Assembly: GCA_014706295.1 (NCBI GenBank)
Contig: JACSVZ010000006.1
Location: 28,743,629 to 28,807,628, forward strand
From: Lycocorax pyrrhopterus obiensis
Taxonomy: Eukaryota; Chordata; Aves; Passeriformes; Paradisaeidae
Length of the DNA: 64,000 nt
Direction: 5' to 3'
The notes below the pieces were generated by a model that had not been told where the DNA came from, did no database searches, and saw only the letters and a program-made list of their open reading frames with translations. This document shows, piece by piece, positions 49,613 through 61,530 of this stretch; the stretch's first letter is position 1; every line of letters begins with the position of its first letter. The position numbers and the translations under genes were made by a program.

Positions 49613-52600
49613 TAATCTCATTCACATTAATACTTCTTTTCTTAGACAAGTAACGCGCAATGAAAAGTCACCATTCTTGTACTCACAGCCAGCGGTCCTA
49701 ACGTGCACTACTTATGTTTCATTATTATTGCTATTCCAAATTTTATACTATCCTGGACTTGAAAGCAGAACTACTCAAGTTCCATGCTTGGAAAACATGA
49801 TCTCAATTAGCACAAAAACTTCACAGCCAATTATTTCAAATTGTGCTAGTACTGTATCAGTTTGGGGTAAAATCCTTGCATTAAACAAAACAACTGCATG
49901 ACTTATGTTGCTACTAGGTTTAGAATATATTTTCCTCTTGCAAAAGGATAAAACACCACTAGAGTAAATTTTTCTTCCCAATGTCAGTAAACTACAGCAA
50001 CAGTTATATAGTCTGAAATAAGTACTTTATTAAGCATCTGCCTCAAGCTGGTGTACCAATTGCTTCATTACCACTATGGAAGAAATCACAAGGATTTACT
50101 TTGTTGTTAGATTTACTTTTTTTGTGTATATTCTGTAGTGAGTGTACACCTGACGTTTGGGAAAGAACTGTTTGGTAACACATTGAACAAAATATTGCAA
50201 ACAGTGTCTTATATTTGCTTGTGCAAGAAAGGGAAACATTTCACTATAAATGATTAAGCCTGTGCTTCCATAGGCTTTTATTCAAAGTCTGAACTCTTCT
50301 TGATATGAACTGCTGTGCTTCACTTTGGGACAGCAAATCTACATTGTATGTTTTTGTTTTCCTCAGTAGAACACATGGTTTACACTCGGAGAACTAGAGC
50401 ACTAGAACAAAACCACCTTCAGTATAGGATCACAAGGTATGCTTACATCATGTCAACTTTGTTTTTTGAAATTACCTTCAGTAGAGACATAACCTTCTTT
50501 CCAACAGAGAACAGCAATCAAGAAGGCAATAGTATGAAAGTACAAGGCTTTCTAGGGCCATTTGTGGATCTGATAGAAGGAAGGAAGGAAGAAAGGATGT
50601 AAACACATAGGTTTTGTAGAAGTTGCATCTGAACTTTTCCACAGTTAATGGAAAACTTTTGTCTTTTGTAACTCCTGAATACAAGCAAAAACTGTTCTAT
50701 AGACAGAGACTGTAGCTAATCCCTAAGCAGTTCTAGTTCCTGTTACATTTTCTTCTTCCCTTTGATGTTAATGTATGAGTTTTTATTATCTTAGACTGGC
50801 ATTAATTTTTTTACTATCTAAGATGCTTGATTTAAAATGACAAAACACTTGAGTGACATGTCTAATCAGCCTCAAGAATAAGGGTGTATTGCCTACCTTC
50901 CAGACAGAGTCATTTACGCTTTCAAAATTAAGACTTTCAGTCTTTCACCTACTCCACATACCATATCTACTAGTAAAGGAAACTGATTCTATAAAAATTT
51001 CAGTAATAAATCATGTGAGTACAAAATCAGTATGAATAAAACTAGTCTATCATAGATACAGAGAAAGTAAGGAAGTAATACTTAGAGAAGGTAAAAGGGG
51101 TAGAAATGAGCCTCATTTATTTGTTTAAAGTTGGTTCATTTTTGTTTTCCCATCTCAATGTGTTTGTACACCACACTATTTAGCTTGATGTATGTATATA
51201 TCTATATTTTAAAAATAAAAATTCCATTCTATTTTCCATCTAGTTTTGGAGATACTAAGAAATTTAACTTTTAAGTGTAAAGGGATTTTTTGTTGTTGTT
51301 TTGGGGTTTTTCTTACTCTTTTTTTATTTTGTGTTTTGTTGGATTGTTTTTTTAGCCGATAGTAATTGACCAAGGTAGGGGAAGTTCAGCATTAGCTGAC
51401 AGGGCATTCTAGCAATGCCTTTTGATAGCCTTCATGAATAAAACATTCCTATCCTCTTCTTTCCTTCCATACTTTTTGTAGCTTCTTTGAAAGTTTTGCG
51501 TCAGCTTTCTACTTTTAGGCTATGTGTGATGCATTAGAGTCTATTACAATATTTTTTGATACCATGTTCCTTCTTCAAGAAACATCTTTGCACCAAAGCT
51601 TTACACATTGATTTCCATGAAATTATTTTTTTTTGAGACTGAGAATTTCTGTTGGGTACAAAGTTTCTTTTCAGCAGTGCGACGAAGATGAGTCATTTAT
51701 TTAAATACAGTTGAAATTGGAGCTTCAAAAGAATTATCTGTCGTCCTTCAGCTGCTAACCTGGGAATGCAAATCCTCATTTGGGAAATGGAGACATAAAT
51801 TACAGACTCCTGTCTAAACCAGATAGAGAAAAACCTCATTTGAAGTCTGCTATATTCCATGTGAATACCATAACTTACTGATAATAATTACAGTCAATGG
51901 ACATATTTTTTTCTGTTTTCCACAGAATCAATGGAAAATTCTTCGTCTTTGATGTGAAAGGATAAAAATACTTAAGTCTCCTTAGCTTTCTTCAAAAGCT
52001 CTGTAAGCCCTAATGGGCACAATAGTTTCATTTCTGTTCTAGGACTCATTTCATCTGCTGACGCAGCAGAAATGGTGGATGTTTCACAAAAGTGACAGTC
52101 ATCAGACCTTTTTGGTTTTGCAGGTAAGCCGGAATACTATTTTTTTTTGTTTGTTTATATTTTAGCAGAAATGTACCCAAAATTCATGAGCTAGACCATT
52201 TTTCAGACCTCTATCTGGATCATAGTAACCTTTTATTCTTTTTTACATGGTTATCAGTGATTTGTTTCAATGTCTTTAATTCTTTGAAATCATTCAGAGC
52301 AAGGTGTTAGGAGATGAACACATTGTATGTTTATGTAAATTTTTATTGTATGCGAACTCTCTTCGCAAGTAGTCTTCCCCCCAAGGAGTTTGCAGTGCCT
52401 GGAAATTTCAGAGGGACTTGACATTATTGCAGTAATTTATGAAACTACTTTCAGGAAAAGATATGTAATTGATTTAATTATACTTCATAGCAATCTGATT
52501 GGAATTACTTTAGCCTAACTAAATTAATTTAAAATATTTTATTATTCTGTTTTTTCAAAGTAAATTCAACAACAAAAATTACATAAGAGAATGTGACATA

Positions 52601-52835
52601 TTCTGGAAAAGATAACATTCAAGTTCTGCAATCCCACTCTTCCTGGGGGCTGATAACCCCAAACATAGCACAGCTTCATCAGACACAGCATATACTTACA
52701 GATCATTGAATTGTCACAGAGAAAATGTTTATTGACTTTGTTTCGATGTTATAAATTCCTAATCAGTATAGTTTTTCTCCTATCAATATTTAATCTTAGA
52801 GTATTTATTGGTTTTCAAAAAGTTTTGACAGCATT
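49613..52835. other. Unique sequence, no supported gene
   Basis: Contains a GGAA-type run (50578-50597) and T-rich patches near 51280-51350. A MARE-like site at 52056-52068 and a donor-like CAG/GTAAGC at 52131-52139 are listed separately. Open frames up to 101 codons lack motifs. Confidence 0.45.
52056..52068. promoter_or_regulatory. MARE-like site (Maf recognition element)
   Basis: TGCTGACGCAGCA differs at one base from the 13-base Maf/Nrf2-type element TGCTGACTCAGCA. A lone near-match in 64 kb is suggestive only. Confidence 0.25.
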
Positions 52836-52905
52836 CACCAGACCAGTCTTCTCAACGTAAAAAGCTATCATGTTGGTCTTGAATGATTTCCCCTTCATAA
52901 ATTCC
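52836..52905 (-). mobile_element. Short CR1 LINE fragment, ORF2 region
   Basis: The plus strand has antisense CR1 words in order: CACCAGACCAGTCTTCTCAA, then a TAAAAAGCTATCATGTTGGT block and CTTGAATGATTTCCCCTTCA. This corresponds to the part of ORF2 just upstream of the KAFDTV region. Neighbouring sequence beyond 52905 is too diverged to assign. Confidence 0.7.
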
Positions 52906-54809
52906 CTTCATCTGAGGAGGTGCTGTTGATATGCACAATGGGACAGAGGAATAGATCCATCCTCAAGAGGGAAATTAATGACTTCTCCTTTTGCTTTGCT
53001 CCCTGTCTGTAAGTACGGCAATGAAGGACAGTGCCTTGATTGAGCAACTGCATTAAAATAAGTAGCAAGTCAGAAGCTGGCCAAAGGCGTGGCTGCTGGT
53101 GGACCTGAAATGCTGGTAAGGCTACCACATGGACGGCGCACCTATTCAAGTGTTATTCGTGGCTCTTTTGAAAATTTTAGTAAACTGATGCACAGATGAG
53201 TAGAACTGAATCAAATTCTTGTGTGGAATACCAATGTTCTTGTTGAACCTGCTTTGAAGATATTAATCTGGGGGAAATCATAGTTCTATAAGTCATATTA
53301 TTTTTTTATTACTTTCTAATTATAATGTAGTTTAAATTGCAATACAACAATTTGCTGGCAAACACATTATTTTCTTCACATTGGCCCATTAAATTTTTCC
53401 TGTTACCATCCCATTCATTTTCACTCACCGATCACTGCTCAGGTATTTTTCCTGACAGCATGTAATTTAGCAAACACAATAAATGCATAGTAATAATCTG
53501 GAATTAATATTAATGCTGTCAATCAGTTAAATTTGTGAATTTCTGCAATGAATTAAATTTAAAAGTGTCTTCTGTGCAGAAAAAGAGGACACAGGTGAGA
53601 ATTCTTTCCATTTTTCATCACGAGACTCAGAAGCCCTCTGGAAGATGGGATTTTGATAGTATTCAATTCAAATATTCTGACAGACAAGAATTTTTAATAT
53701 ATCATGTTATGCATCTTAATATCAGTATTTTAAAATTTATTTACTGAAATAGACATTAAACATCTGTGATGTAAGACAAATTTGTAGACAAAGGGTTTCC
53801 TATAAAATGAACATACAGTGAGTACCCTATGTCTTATTAGGCGATCTGGCTTCTCCTAGGTGTCTATACTTCCCATGTAGTTATTCAAGAGGATTTAAAA
53901 GATGTTAGAACCATAAATAGTCTGACTCCTAATCATTTTAAATGTCTACTCTCTCCCCTTTATGAGCCTGATGAAGGACTGATGATCTGAACACAGCATT
54001 AATTTAAATTGGATGGAGGGAATGACGAAGGAAACTCTGAAAAGTTAATAGGTTTTTACATGCTTTACTGAAAACAGGACTTGAAGGTGGAAGTATAAAC
54101 TATGTGCATACCTCCTCAGAGAGCCTGAGCTGTCAGAGGTATGAAAAAATCTTAATTATATGGCTGGGTTAGCTTAATCTTCTAATTCACAAATTTTATA
54201 TTGGTCAACAATACAATTTTTAGTGTTCCTATTCTGGATGAAGCTGTTTTTTTAATAGGGTTGTATGTCAGACATAGTTAAAAAGAGCTGATCACAAATA
54301 AGAAGGGAAAATGGTATTCTATAGAGATCCAGTTATGAGAATGTTTGTGGACACAAATTCTAATAGAATATATGGTGAAGTGACAGAAAATTAAAAATCA
54401 AAAGGGCTTTGCACAGTGCAGTTGAAGTTTCTTCTCTGGCATATCAGAAAGATATATACACTACAGATATTGCTCACAATAAATCTGCATCACTGCAAGT
54501 AGAACCCACAAAATAACGTCTTCCTTTCTTCCCCTACTATCTCAATGGGCCAGCTTTTATCTGCTTTTTCATAGATTTAAACATAGTTTCTATAACATGA
54601 GAAGTCATATTTCTTTTCTTCTTTTGTATTTTTCCTAAAGCATATTGACACAAAACACCTGTACAGAGCATAGAGACCAAGTTCAGAAGTGCTAACATAC
54701 TTTTGATCTATTTTGAGACTTACATTCTTCCCCTTCATTATTATTTTATATAGATTTTTAGAATTTATATTCCAGTCTTTTCTCAGACAGTCTAAAACCT
54801 GAGAACTTC
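52906..54809. other. Unique sequence, nothing recognised
   Basis: AT-rich DNA. Open frames at 52895-53149 (minus) and 53535-53747 (plus) have no recognisable motif. Confidence 0.45.
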
Positions 54810-54975
54810 AATTATTCTCACCTTCTTCTAAACCTTCTCCAGCTGGTTCATTTCTGCACCGATAGAAATGCCCAGGACACAGTGTACTAGCAGAAGACTC
54901 AAAAATGGTAAGAGAACAAAAAAGATTACTTCATAGAGCTTGCAACAGGTCTGATCTACTTTGTCTATTTTATCT
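54810..54975 (-). mobile_element. Possible old CR1/L3-like LINE fragment
   Basis: On the plus strand a TCTAAACCTTCTCCAGCTGG block, then CCCAGGACACAGTGTACTAG and a GATTACTTCATAGAGCTTGC block, resemble the antisense of the late CR1 ORF2 segment (the LERVQRR to LYSALVRP-like region). Similarity is weak and interrupted, so this is tentative. Confidence 0.4.
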
Positions 54976-57900
54976 CTGTATGCTTGTTATTTGGAGGACT
55001 TTTTTGTTGGTTTTTTTTTTTTTAATTCTTAATTCAATTTAATTCTTTAATTCAATTTTTTTTTTCTATTACCTTACCTTCATAGGGGATTTGATGAGAA
55101 ACTCAAAGTGGATAAAATCTAATCCAATCCTATCTGTCTCAAACCAAGGTATAGGATCAAATTTTACCAAAAGCTGCAAAAATGAAATTTTATTGCAGGA
55201 AAAAACAGACCAAAACCAAACAAGTTAACTTTTTAATGGTATTTGTTTATTCATTTTTGAAGGGGGGAAAAAAAAAAGGAAGCAATTTTTCTGGGGACAC
55301 ATAAAGCTGAATTCTACCCCTGAGTTGTGGAAGTGACTGTTCTATCACTTGAATTTCATGGTGGTAAAATGAGATTATTTTTTTATTCTGCAATGCCTAC
55401 TTATTCAGTCTCAAATCCAAGTATATTTAGATATTAAGTAATCACTTATTAAGATTATATACAAAAAAACTAAAAAATATGGCTCAGTATTGCAAAGTCT
55501 AGCTGATATGTAAAGTTCTGCGAAGTTCCTTATTCTTGTGGACTTGGTGTATCACATCATATTGTCTTCAGTAATTTTGGTGATATAGATGACAGTAGTT
55601 ACTTTACAGGATTGGCAAGGGCTAAATTCAAAGTGTTAATGACACTGTCGGGACACAAGAAAAAGAAGAATATGTCTCTTTTGACAGTAGGTCTTTCGAC
55701 CTACATTTTGAATATTTTGTATTTGAATATAACTTTTCTCTTTTATGAATAGTACCACACAAAATTTTTTTCAGACTTTTTTTATTTATTTGCAATTCAG
55801 AGGAGGAAGAAGCAAGCCAACAGCAAAGATATTATGAAAATTAAATTATGAAACTTTATGTTTTGATAAAGAAAGGTGCCTTAGGTACTGAAATAATAAA
55901 CAAAAATATAAAAAGGCAGAAGGACATTGTAGTCATACAGAAATTACTGCACCATATGATGCTGACCTTGTTGCTATGTCAAAAATGCAGGATCTCAAAG
56001 ACATCAAAATGATTACTTTCTTTATATTTTTTTAAAAACCCCATTAGATTTTTAAAGACCTTTACAGCATTTTGGAATTAAATTCAAATGTGGGCAAAAT
56101 GTGTCTTGAATGCCTGCTTCCAGCATGAAAAAATGCTTTGCTGGTCACTGAAATTGTCACTGCCTCAGTCTTGCTGTCTGAGATACTATTATCTAACTAT
56201 TGTCTGTTAAAAGACTTAACAGACAGATTTAACAGCTGTCAAAACCCAAAATCCAAAACACAAAAAGATCCCCCCAAAGCCAGTCCCCAAATCCTACCAA
56301 AATCCAAACTAAAGACACATTCTTGCTGACAAAGAAAGAAAGACATTCTTGTCATCAAAATGGCAGCAATTAAGGATTTTAGTCAAGTAATGTCAGAATT
56401 TTAGTATTTAATGCTACATCCTTGTCTAAACTAGTCATGCCAACGACAAAGAAATGAACCATTATAAAAAAATTAATGACAAGGACTAAATAAATCACAC
56501 AATGTGAAAGGATGTTGTCAATTTCTAGCTTATGTATTATTGTGATGGGACTCACTTATGCACCAAAAATGTGTTTTAGTGTCTCTGTTAAGGTCATACT
56601 ATGTGCACCTGTGTTACTTCACTTTCTCTCACAAAGACGTAAATACAGAGATGGTATTTAACAATGACAATAATTTCTTCAATTTTCAGAAGAGACAAAT
56701 TTTTCAATATTTGCTGCAATGTTTCACAAATACTTTTTAAATTGAAGTACTATTAAAAAAATAAAATCTTTGAAGATAGTATTTCTCATATTTTAGATTT
56801 ATTTCTCAGATCCCTGTAGAGCAACATTCCTCAGTCTGAAAGGTCACAACTACAAATAAATCAAAACTGTCAGAAGCTAGAGCATCACGCTGATAAAAGA
56901 AATAAAACAATTTATGGAGCTATCCTTCTCACAACAAGCCTTTGTCAGACTGTCATCTATCAAACTTCAAACAGTTCTTTGTAGAATATAATTTTACTTT
57001 TCTTCTATTGTGACTTTACCTATAAATGTCCATTATGAACTTTCCATTTATCGAAAAAAAAAGATCAGGTTTGGGACACCTTTGATGGAGTCTTTCATGT
57101 TGCTTACCTATGTATTTTACTGCCATTTCAACACTAAAAGGTCAGGCAGAAAAATAAATGTACTACTGCTTTAGTAATTGATACAGGTTTACATAAATGT
57201 TAGATGCTATAAAACATTTATAACTGAAAATTTTTTTCCAGTCATCCCCAGAGAGAGTCTGTCAAAAAAAAATCTGTATATGAACAATGCCAATAAATCA
57301 AGAATCATTACTAGTTTTCCACTGTGTGCATTAACATAGCACAGATGTTCTTGGTTTCACCGCTTCTAACACTTGCCTTCCTCCCATCTGTCCTTATTTC
57401 AAAGTATGAATTTAAGTTTTTATAATGTTTCCATTTGAAACAAAAATGTCTCTTCTATTTCCACAGATAAAAAGCAATGGTCATGTATGAAATTTGCTTA
57501 TCATGATAATTATACATCAATCCCTCTAATGTGGCTTTTCCTGATGTTCGTTAGAAAAAATTTATTTTTAATAGTGCTTCCCTTCATGAAGGCAGAATTT
57601 ATTCTAAAATTTTTCACTGTGTGTGATGCAGAGCTTTATGATAAAAATCACACTAGCTTTTGTGCCATGTTATCATTAAAGAAGTTATTCAAGGTAGTTC
57701 ACAAAATGAACTTTCAGAATTTAGATTTAAGTGGAAATCCATTCTCTGAATGCTATAGGAAACTTTTTCAACTTTCAGCACTTTCTCAGTCCTTCACTGT
57801 TAAGATGAGAAGTAACAAAGTCAAGTTTTAGCATAGGTGATCCAGTTCAATTTTCTAAGTTCAGTCCTGCTGTAAGTATACAGCTTTGTTAAAGTTAATG

Positions 57901-58700
57901 AATTTCTACTCGTATTGATAATAACCACAGTGGTGTTATGCTGAGAAGAAGCAAATTTAAACTGAATAACGCTGGCAGCATTAGAGCACCCACCATGTCT
58001 GTGTATTTTATTGGCTTCACAAGTGCTCATTTCAATGTTTGTTGAATCCTTTACTTTTGAATTTTGGTGTGAAAGTACTTATGAAACACACTTGACTGGA
58101 ATTTGTTTCTTTGGAATAATTTCAATTTATGAACTGAATAAGTTACAGAGAATGTGCTTTTGAAAATAAATAGGCAGCAGTATTTTTGTTTAGGCAGGTA
58201 AACTGTCATATCACCAACTATTGAGTAGGCTTTATGTTTTGGGCAACCCTGCCAAGTCTTACCAAACTTTTGTCTGCTGCCCTGCTAAGACAAATGGAAA
58301 CTTACAATCATCTGCCATCTTTGTCTTTATTGAGAATGAGATCTGGAAAGTAAGGAAAAAAAACCATTCAAAATGTTGGTTTACATGTATGCATCTTGGT
58401 GTTGGAACAGACATTTTCCAGCTTCCAACTAAGTGCAGTATGTGAACAGATGTTCTGCAGTAACTTTTAGATATCAAACAAACAAGAGAGACATCATTTC
58501 AGAGTAGAATTTATAATTCCTTAAAATAATTTCCACTTTACATTAAGGAGCCCAGTTTATGGACACTTCTTTTGAACATCTTTTGTTGGAAATATTGGCA
58601 ATAATGGTGAGGAATTAAGTTACACTCTCCAGCACAATTTTGATTACTATGCTACAGGGTATAGGACTTTATAGGGCTATAACTCATTTTAGAGTATTCG
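54976..58700. other. Unique sequence, no supported gene
   Basis: Poly-T runs occur at 55010-55024 and 55056-55068. A 114-codon plus-strand frame (57487-57831) has no motif I recognise. C/A-rich words lie at 56238-56320. No repeat family was found. Confidence 0.45.
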
Positions 58701-58736
58701 TTCAGATGCAGTTAATGGTGATTAGCTGCATCTGAA
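58701..58736. repeat. 36-base hairpin: 16-base stem, GGTG loop
   Basis: Arms 58701-58716 and 58721-58736 pair at 15 of 16 positions with Watson-Crick pairs; the remaining pair (58712 with 58725) is a T-G wobble. The loop is GGTG. The stem contains TAAT/ATTA next to the loop and TCAGATGCAG/CTGCATCTGA outside. Confidence 0.95.
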
Positions 58737-58985
58737 ATGATGACCAGGCTATTAACAAGAGAGCTAGATTTTCATTAACAGAGAAGGTAAAACAAGGAAG
58801 CAATAATTTATGAAGAAGTACTAATTGAAACACCTTTCGATGTATTCCTCTATCTTGAAAATTTTTATAGCTTGATCACATTTCTAAGGAAAAAAATAAT
58901 ACGATAAGATCTGGTATACTTGTTTGTATTTTCCTATGGAACATATAACATTAAAGAAGGATTGTGTAGTCTCTAACCTGGTCAA
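58737..58985. other. Unique sequence, nothing recognised
   Basis: AT-rich, no repeat or gene. Confidence 0.5.
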
Positions 58986-59048
58986 CAAGAGCTATAAAAA
59001 CATCCTATAAGAGCTATGTTCTGCAAGAGCTATAAAAACATCCTATAA
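58986..59048. repeat. 25-base direct repeat, 38-base period
   Basis: A 25-base word beginning CAAGAGCTATAAAAACATCC occurs at 58986-59010 and again, identical, at 59024-59048. A partial third version, TAAGAGCTATG, lies between them. Confidence 0.95.
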
Positions 59049-60949
59049 ATTATAGCCAAGTCCTACAATATAAATTGAATTTTATTACTTTGAAAATTAC
59101 TGGTAATCACAGTGTAGATTTTAATGTATATTTTAGAAACAGCAATTATTTTAACATTTTTAAAGAGATGGTCTTGTTAAGTTTTTTATTTGATGAAACA
59201 ACTACTGAGCTTTTAAGTTCATACTACAGAGTTTATGTAGCTTTATCAGGAGTGAAAATCATTATGATGCTGGAGATAAAGATTTAATGTAGTAATCTGA
59301 ATTAAATAAGTAAAGGATTTTATGAGCAGCTCATGGAAAGTCTGTTTAGCTGAGATGTTTAGCGATGTTTTAGAAACTGAGCTCATTTTGACACCGGGAT
59401 ACTTAAAGCTTAAGAAGACATTAACAGTTACTGAAATTTCTGAAGAAACAAGTGCACCTTCAGAGATTTCAGAGCTGTTTTTACTTTCTCCAGTGATGAA
59501 TTTGTCCCAGACTGCCTCAGTGCATCCGAGGTTTGGGAAACCATAAACCATGTTTACTTTTTGCCCACGTTGATAAATTGCTGTTTACACCTCCTACCTC
59601 CTTACTCCTGACTCAAGGCTTTGCATACCCACCTCAGTTGGTTGGAGACACATTATAAGCAAGATCATTTCCCAACAGCCTCGTTGCACAATAATAGATC
59701 AGCTTTCCAACTCAACTGCAGCTTATGTTACATGAGCAATTCAACCTTGTGTTGCGCTTCAATATCAAATCTTGCCAGAATATAACACAGTGGCAGGTTG
59801 GAGTTTTTTGTTAGTGTTTGCAAGTCAAATATACAAAGTTTTTCTTTAAATATATGAGACTACCTTTTTCTTTTTTAACCTTGCATTGATAAGGCTGATG
59901 TCACCCCAAATTTTTCAGCTTCTGCAATTTTTAAATAACCTGTTATTTATTAAAAAAAGGCTCTGATAAATATTCTTTTGTAAAGCTTATTCATACTCAT
60001 TGTAAACCATATTTTAAACTGTATGAACACTTTCTTTCCTTACAACCCTCAGCATTAAGTTGGATTTTTTTTTTTACCTTTTAAGGAGCTTTTAGTCTGA
60101 TTGACACCTTATTCTAGTCTCTGATCTGCAGGAAGAAAGCCTTTCTTGTAGTTCTCAGGAGTCTGACATTTAATTCTTTCATTGCCTGGTTTCCACTGAC
60201 AGGCTGCTAAATGCACACATCTATGCCCTGGCCAAATAAAGGTAGTGTGTCTGCAATGACACTAAGTCATAGAGCAGAAGGTCAGATACCATTCTGAATT
60301 TTAGTCATGAAATGACAGGGATGAATTATTAGTTATTCAAAAATGCATATCACCAGCATCCACAATGGTAATCCTGAGTACAAGCAACATTATTATCAAT
60401 GTTGTGCTCTTGGAAGCTTGACTAAAAAACATGATCTAATAAAGAAATCCTTCATGTAATTACTAGAGTGCACTGGTGGGTGAGCATATGCTAATTTCAT
60501 TTACATCTTCGTTTCACACAATTCTCAAATCGCATGTCTGGAGAAAACACATTCAACAAACTTTAGGAAAAAAAAATTGAGCTGTCAAGTAAAAGAAAAC
60601 TATGTATTTTTGTTGGCTTATAACTTGTAAATAATATTATCCATATTTTAATTATTTCTACAACAGGCCAAAGTGCAAGAAGATCAAATAATCCATTGCA
60701 GTTAAGTCAGTTAATATGCACTTGACATTAATTACAGGGCTGAAATAATTGCCATTATTGTTTATATATGCCTGGATCTGCATCACGCAGCCTGCAGAAT
60801 CCCATACTGTCAGTAACCAGAAATTTGATTTGAAGAATCCAGACATGTGGTAGTCTCCAAATGCATGTGGAGGTGGTTGTTAGACAGCTTTATATGTATG
60901 CAAGACACAGAGTGTATTCAATGACATACAGAGATACCATCGGCATCCT
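59049..60949. other. Unique sequence, no supported gene
   Basis: Overlapping open frames on opposite strands at 59246-59551 (101 codons minus, 74 codons plus) have no domain that I recognise. The rest is AT-rich unique DNA. Confidence 0.45.
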
Positions 60950-61153
60950 TCATAAAGCGCTGGTACAAAATGCACCCTGACTCTCAAGGACTGGCTGTGC
61001 GGTGTCCCGTTGGTGAAGGTGTCTTGCTTTCAGCTCTACAGCTGGCAAACCACCAGCCATCTTGTATATCTCACTGACACATTGTTCTGGATAGGGACTA
61101 GCATCAGACTCCTTTGAAACAAATTTTCCATCTTGATCACTGCCTAACCCAAT
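60950..61153 (-). other. 67-codon stop-free frame without early ATG, possible terminal exon
   Basis: Read on the minus strand from an in-frame TAG at 61154-61156 to TGA at 60950-60952. It includes DQDGKFVSKESDASPYPEQ, then VSEIYKMAGGLPAVELKARH and ends SQGAFCTSAL. Local GC is higher than its surroundings and several codons carry CpG. Possible acceptors CTAG and GCAG lie at its upstream edge behind a pyrimidine-rich stretch. I do not recognise the protein. With no neighbouring exon found, chance is a serious alternative. Confidence 0.15.
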
Positions 61154-61508
61154 CTAGATATATGGTAACACCTGGATGAGAAGTTGAAATTAATTAAAAA
61201 ATTAGAAAATTGTGAAAACTGAAAACCAACCCATAACTTCTATTAAGACAACATCTTCTATTAAATGAGCAGGACTGAGGAAGCATTTTTTACCTCCCCA
61301 GCTGTTGCTTATTGAGGTAATTCCTGACCGTGAGTTGGGAATTAGCATAGACCAGTGAAATCATTCTCAACAGTCAGTTTTGGAAGATGAGAGGGTTGGG
61401 TGGATGGATGTGAAAAAACGGTTCTGGCTTGTCTCTGGTCTAGAAAATATTCCTGGCACGTAGATGCAGTCATTGTGTCCAGTGAAACAGTCATTTTCTT
61501 GTCAACTT
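61154..61508. other. Unique sequence, nothing recognised
   Basis: AT-rich DNA without repeats or supported genes. Confidence 0.5.
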
Positions 61509-61530
61509 TTTCCATTTACGTAAATGGAAA
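61509..61530. repeat. 22-base perfect palindrome
   Basis: TTTCCATTTAC followed by GTAAATGGAAA; all 11 pairs match, with no loop. The centre is TACGTA. Confidence 0.97.

Noticed and set aside
59246..59551. 101-codon minus and 74-codon plus frames with protein-like composition
   Set aside because: They overlap on opposite strands, lack domains and are within chance range.
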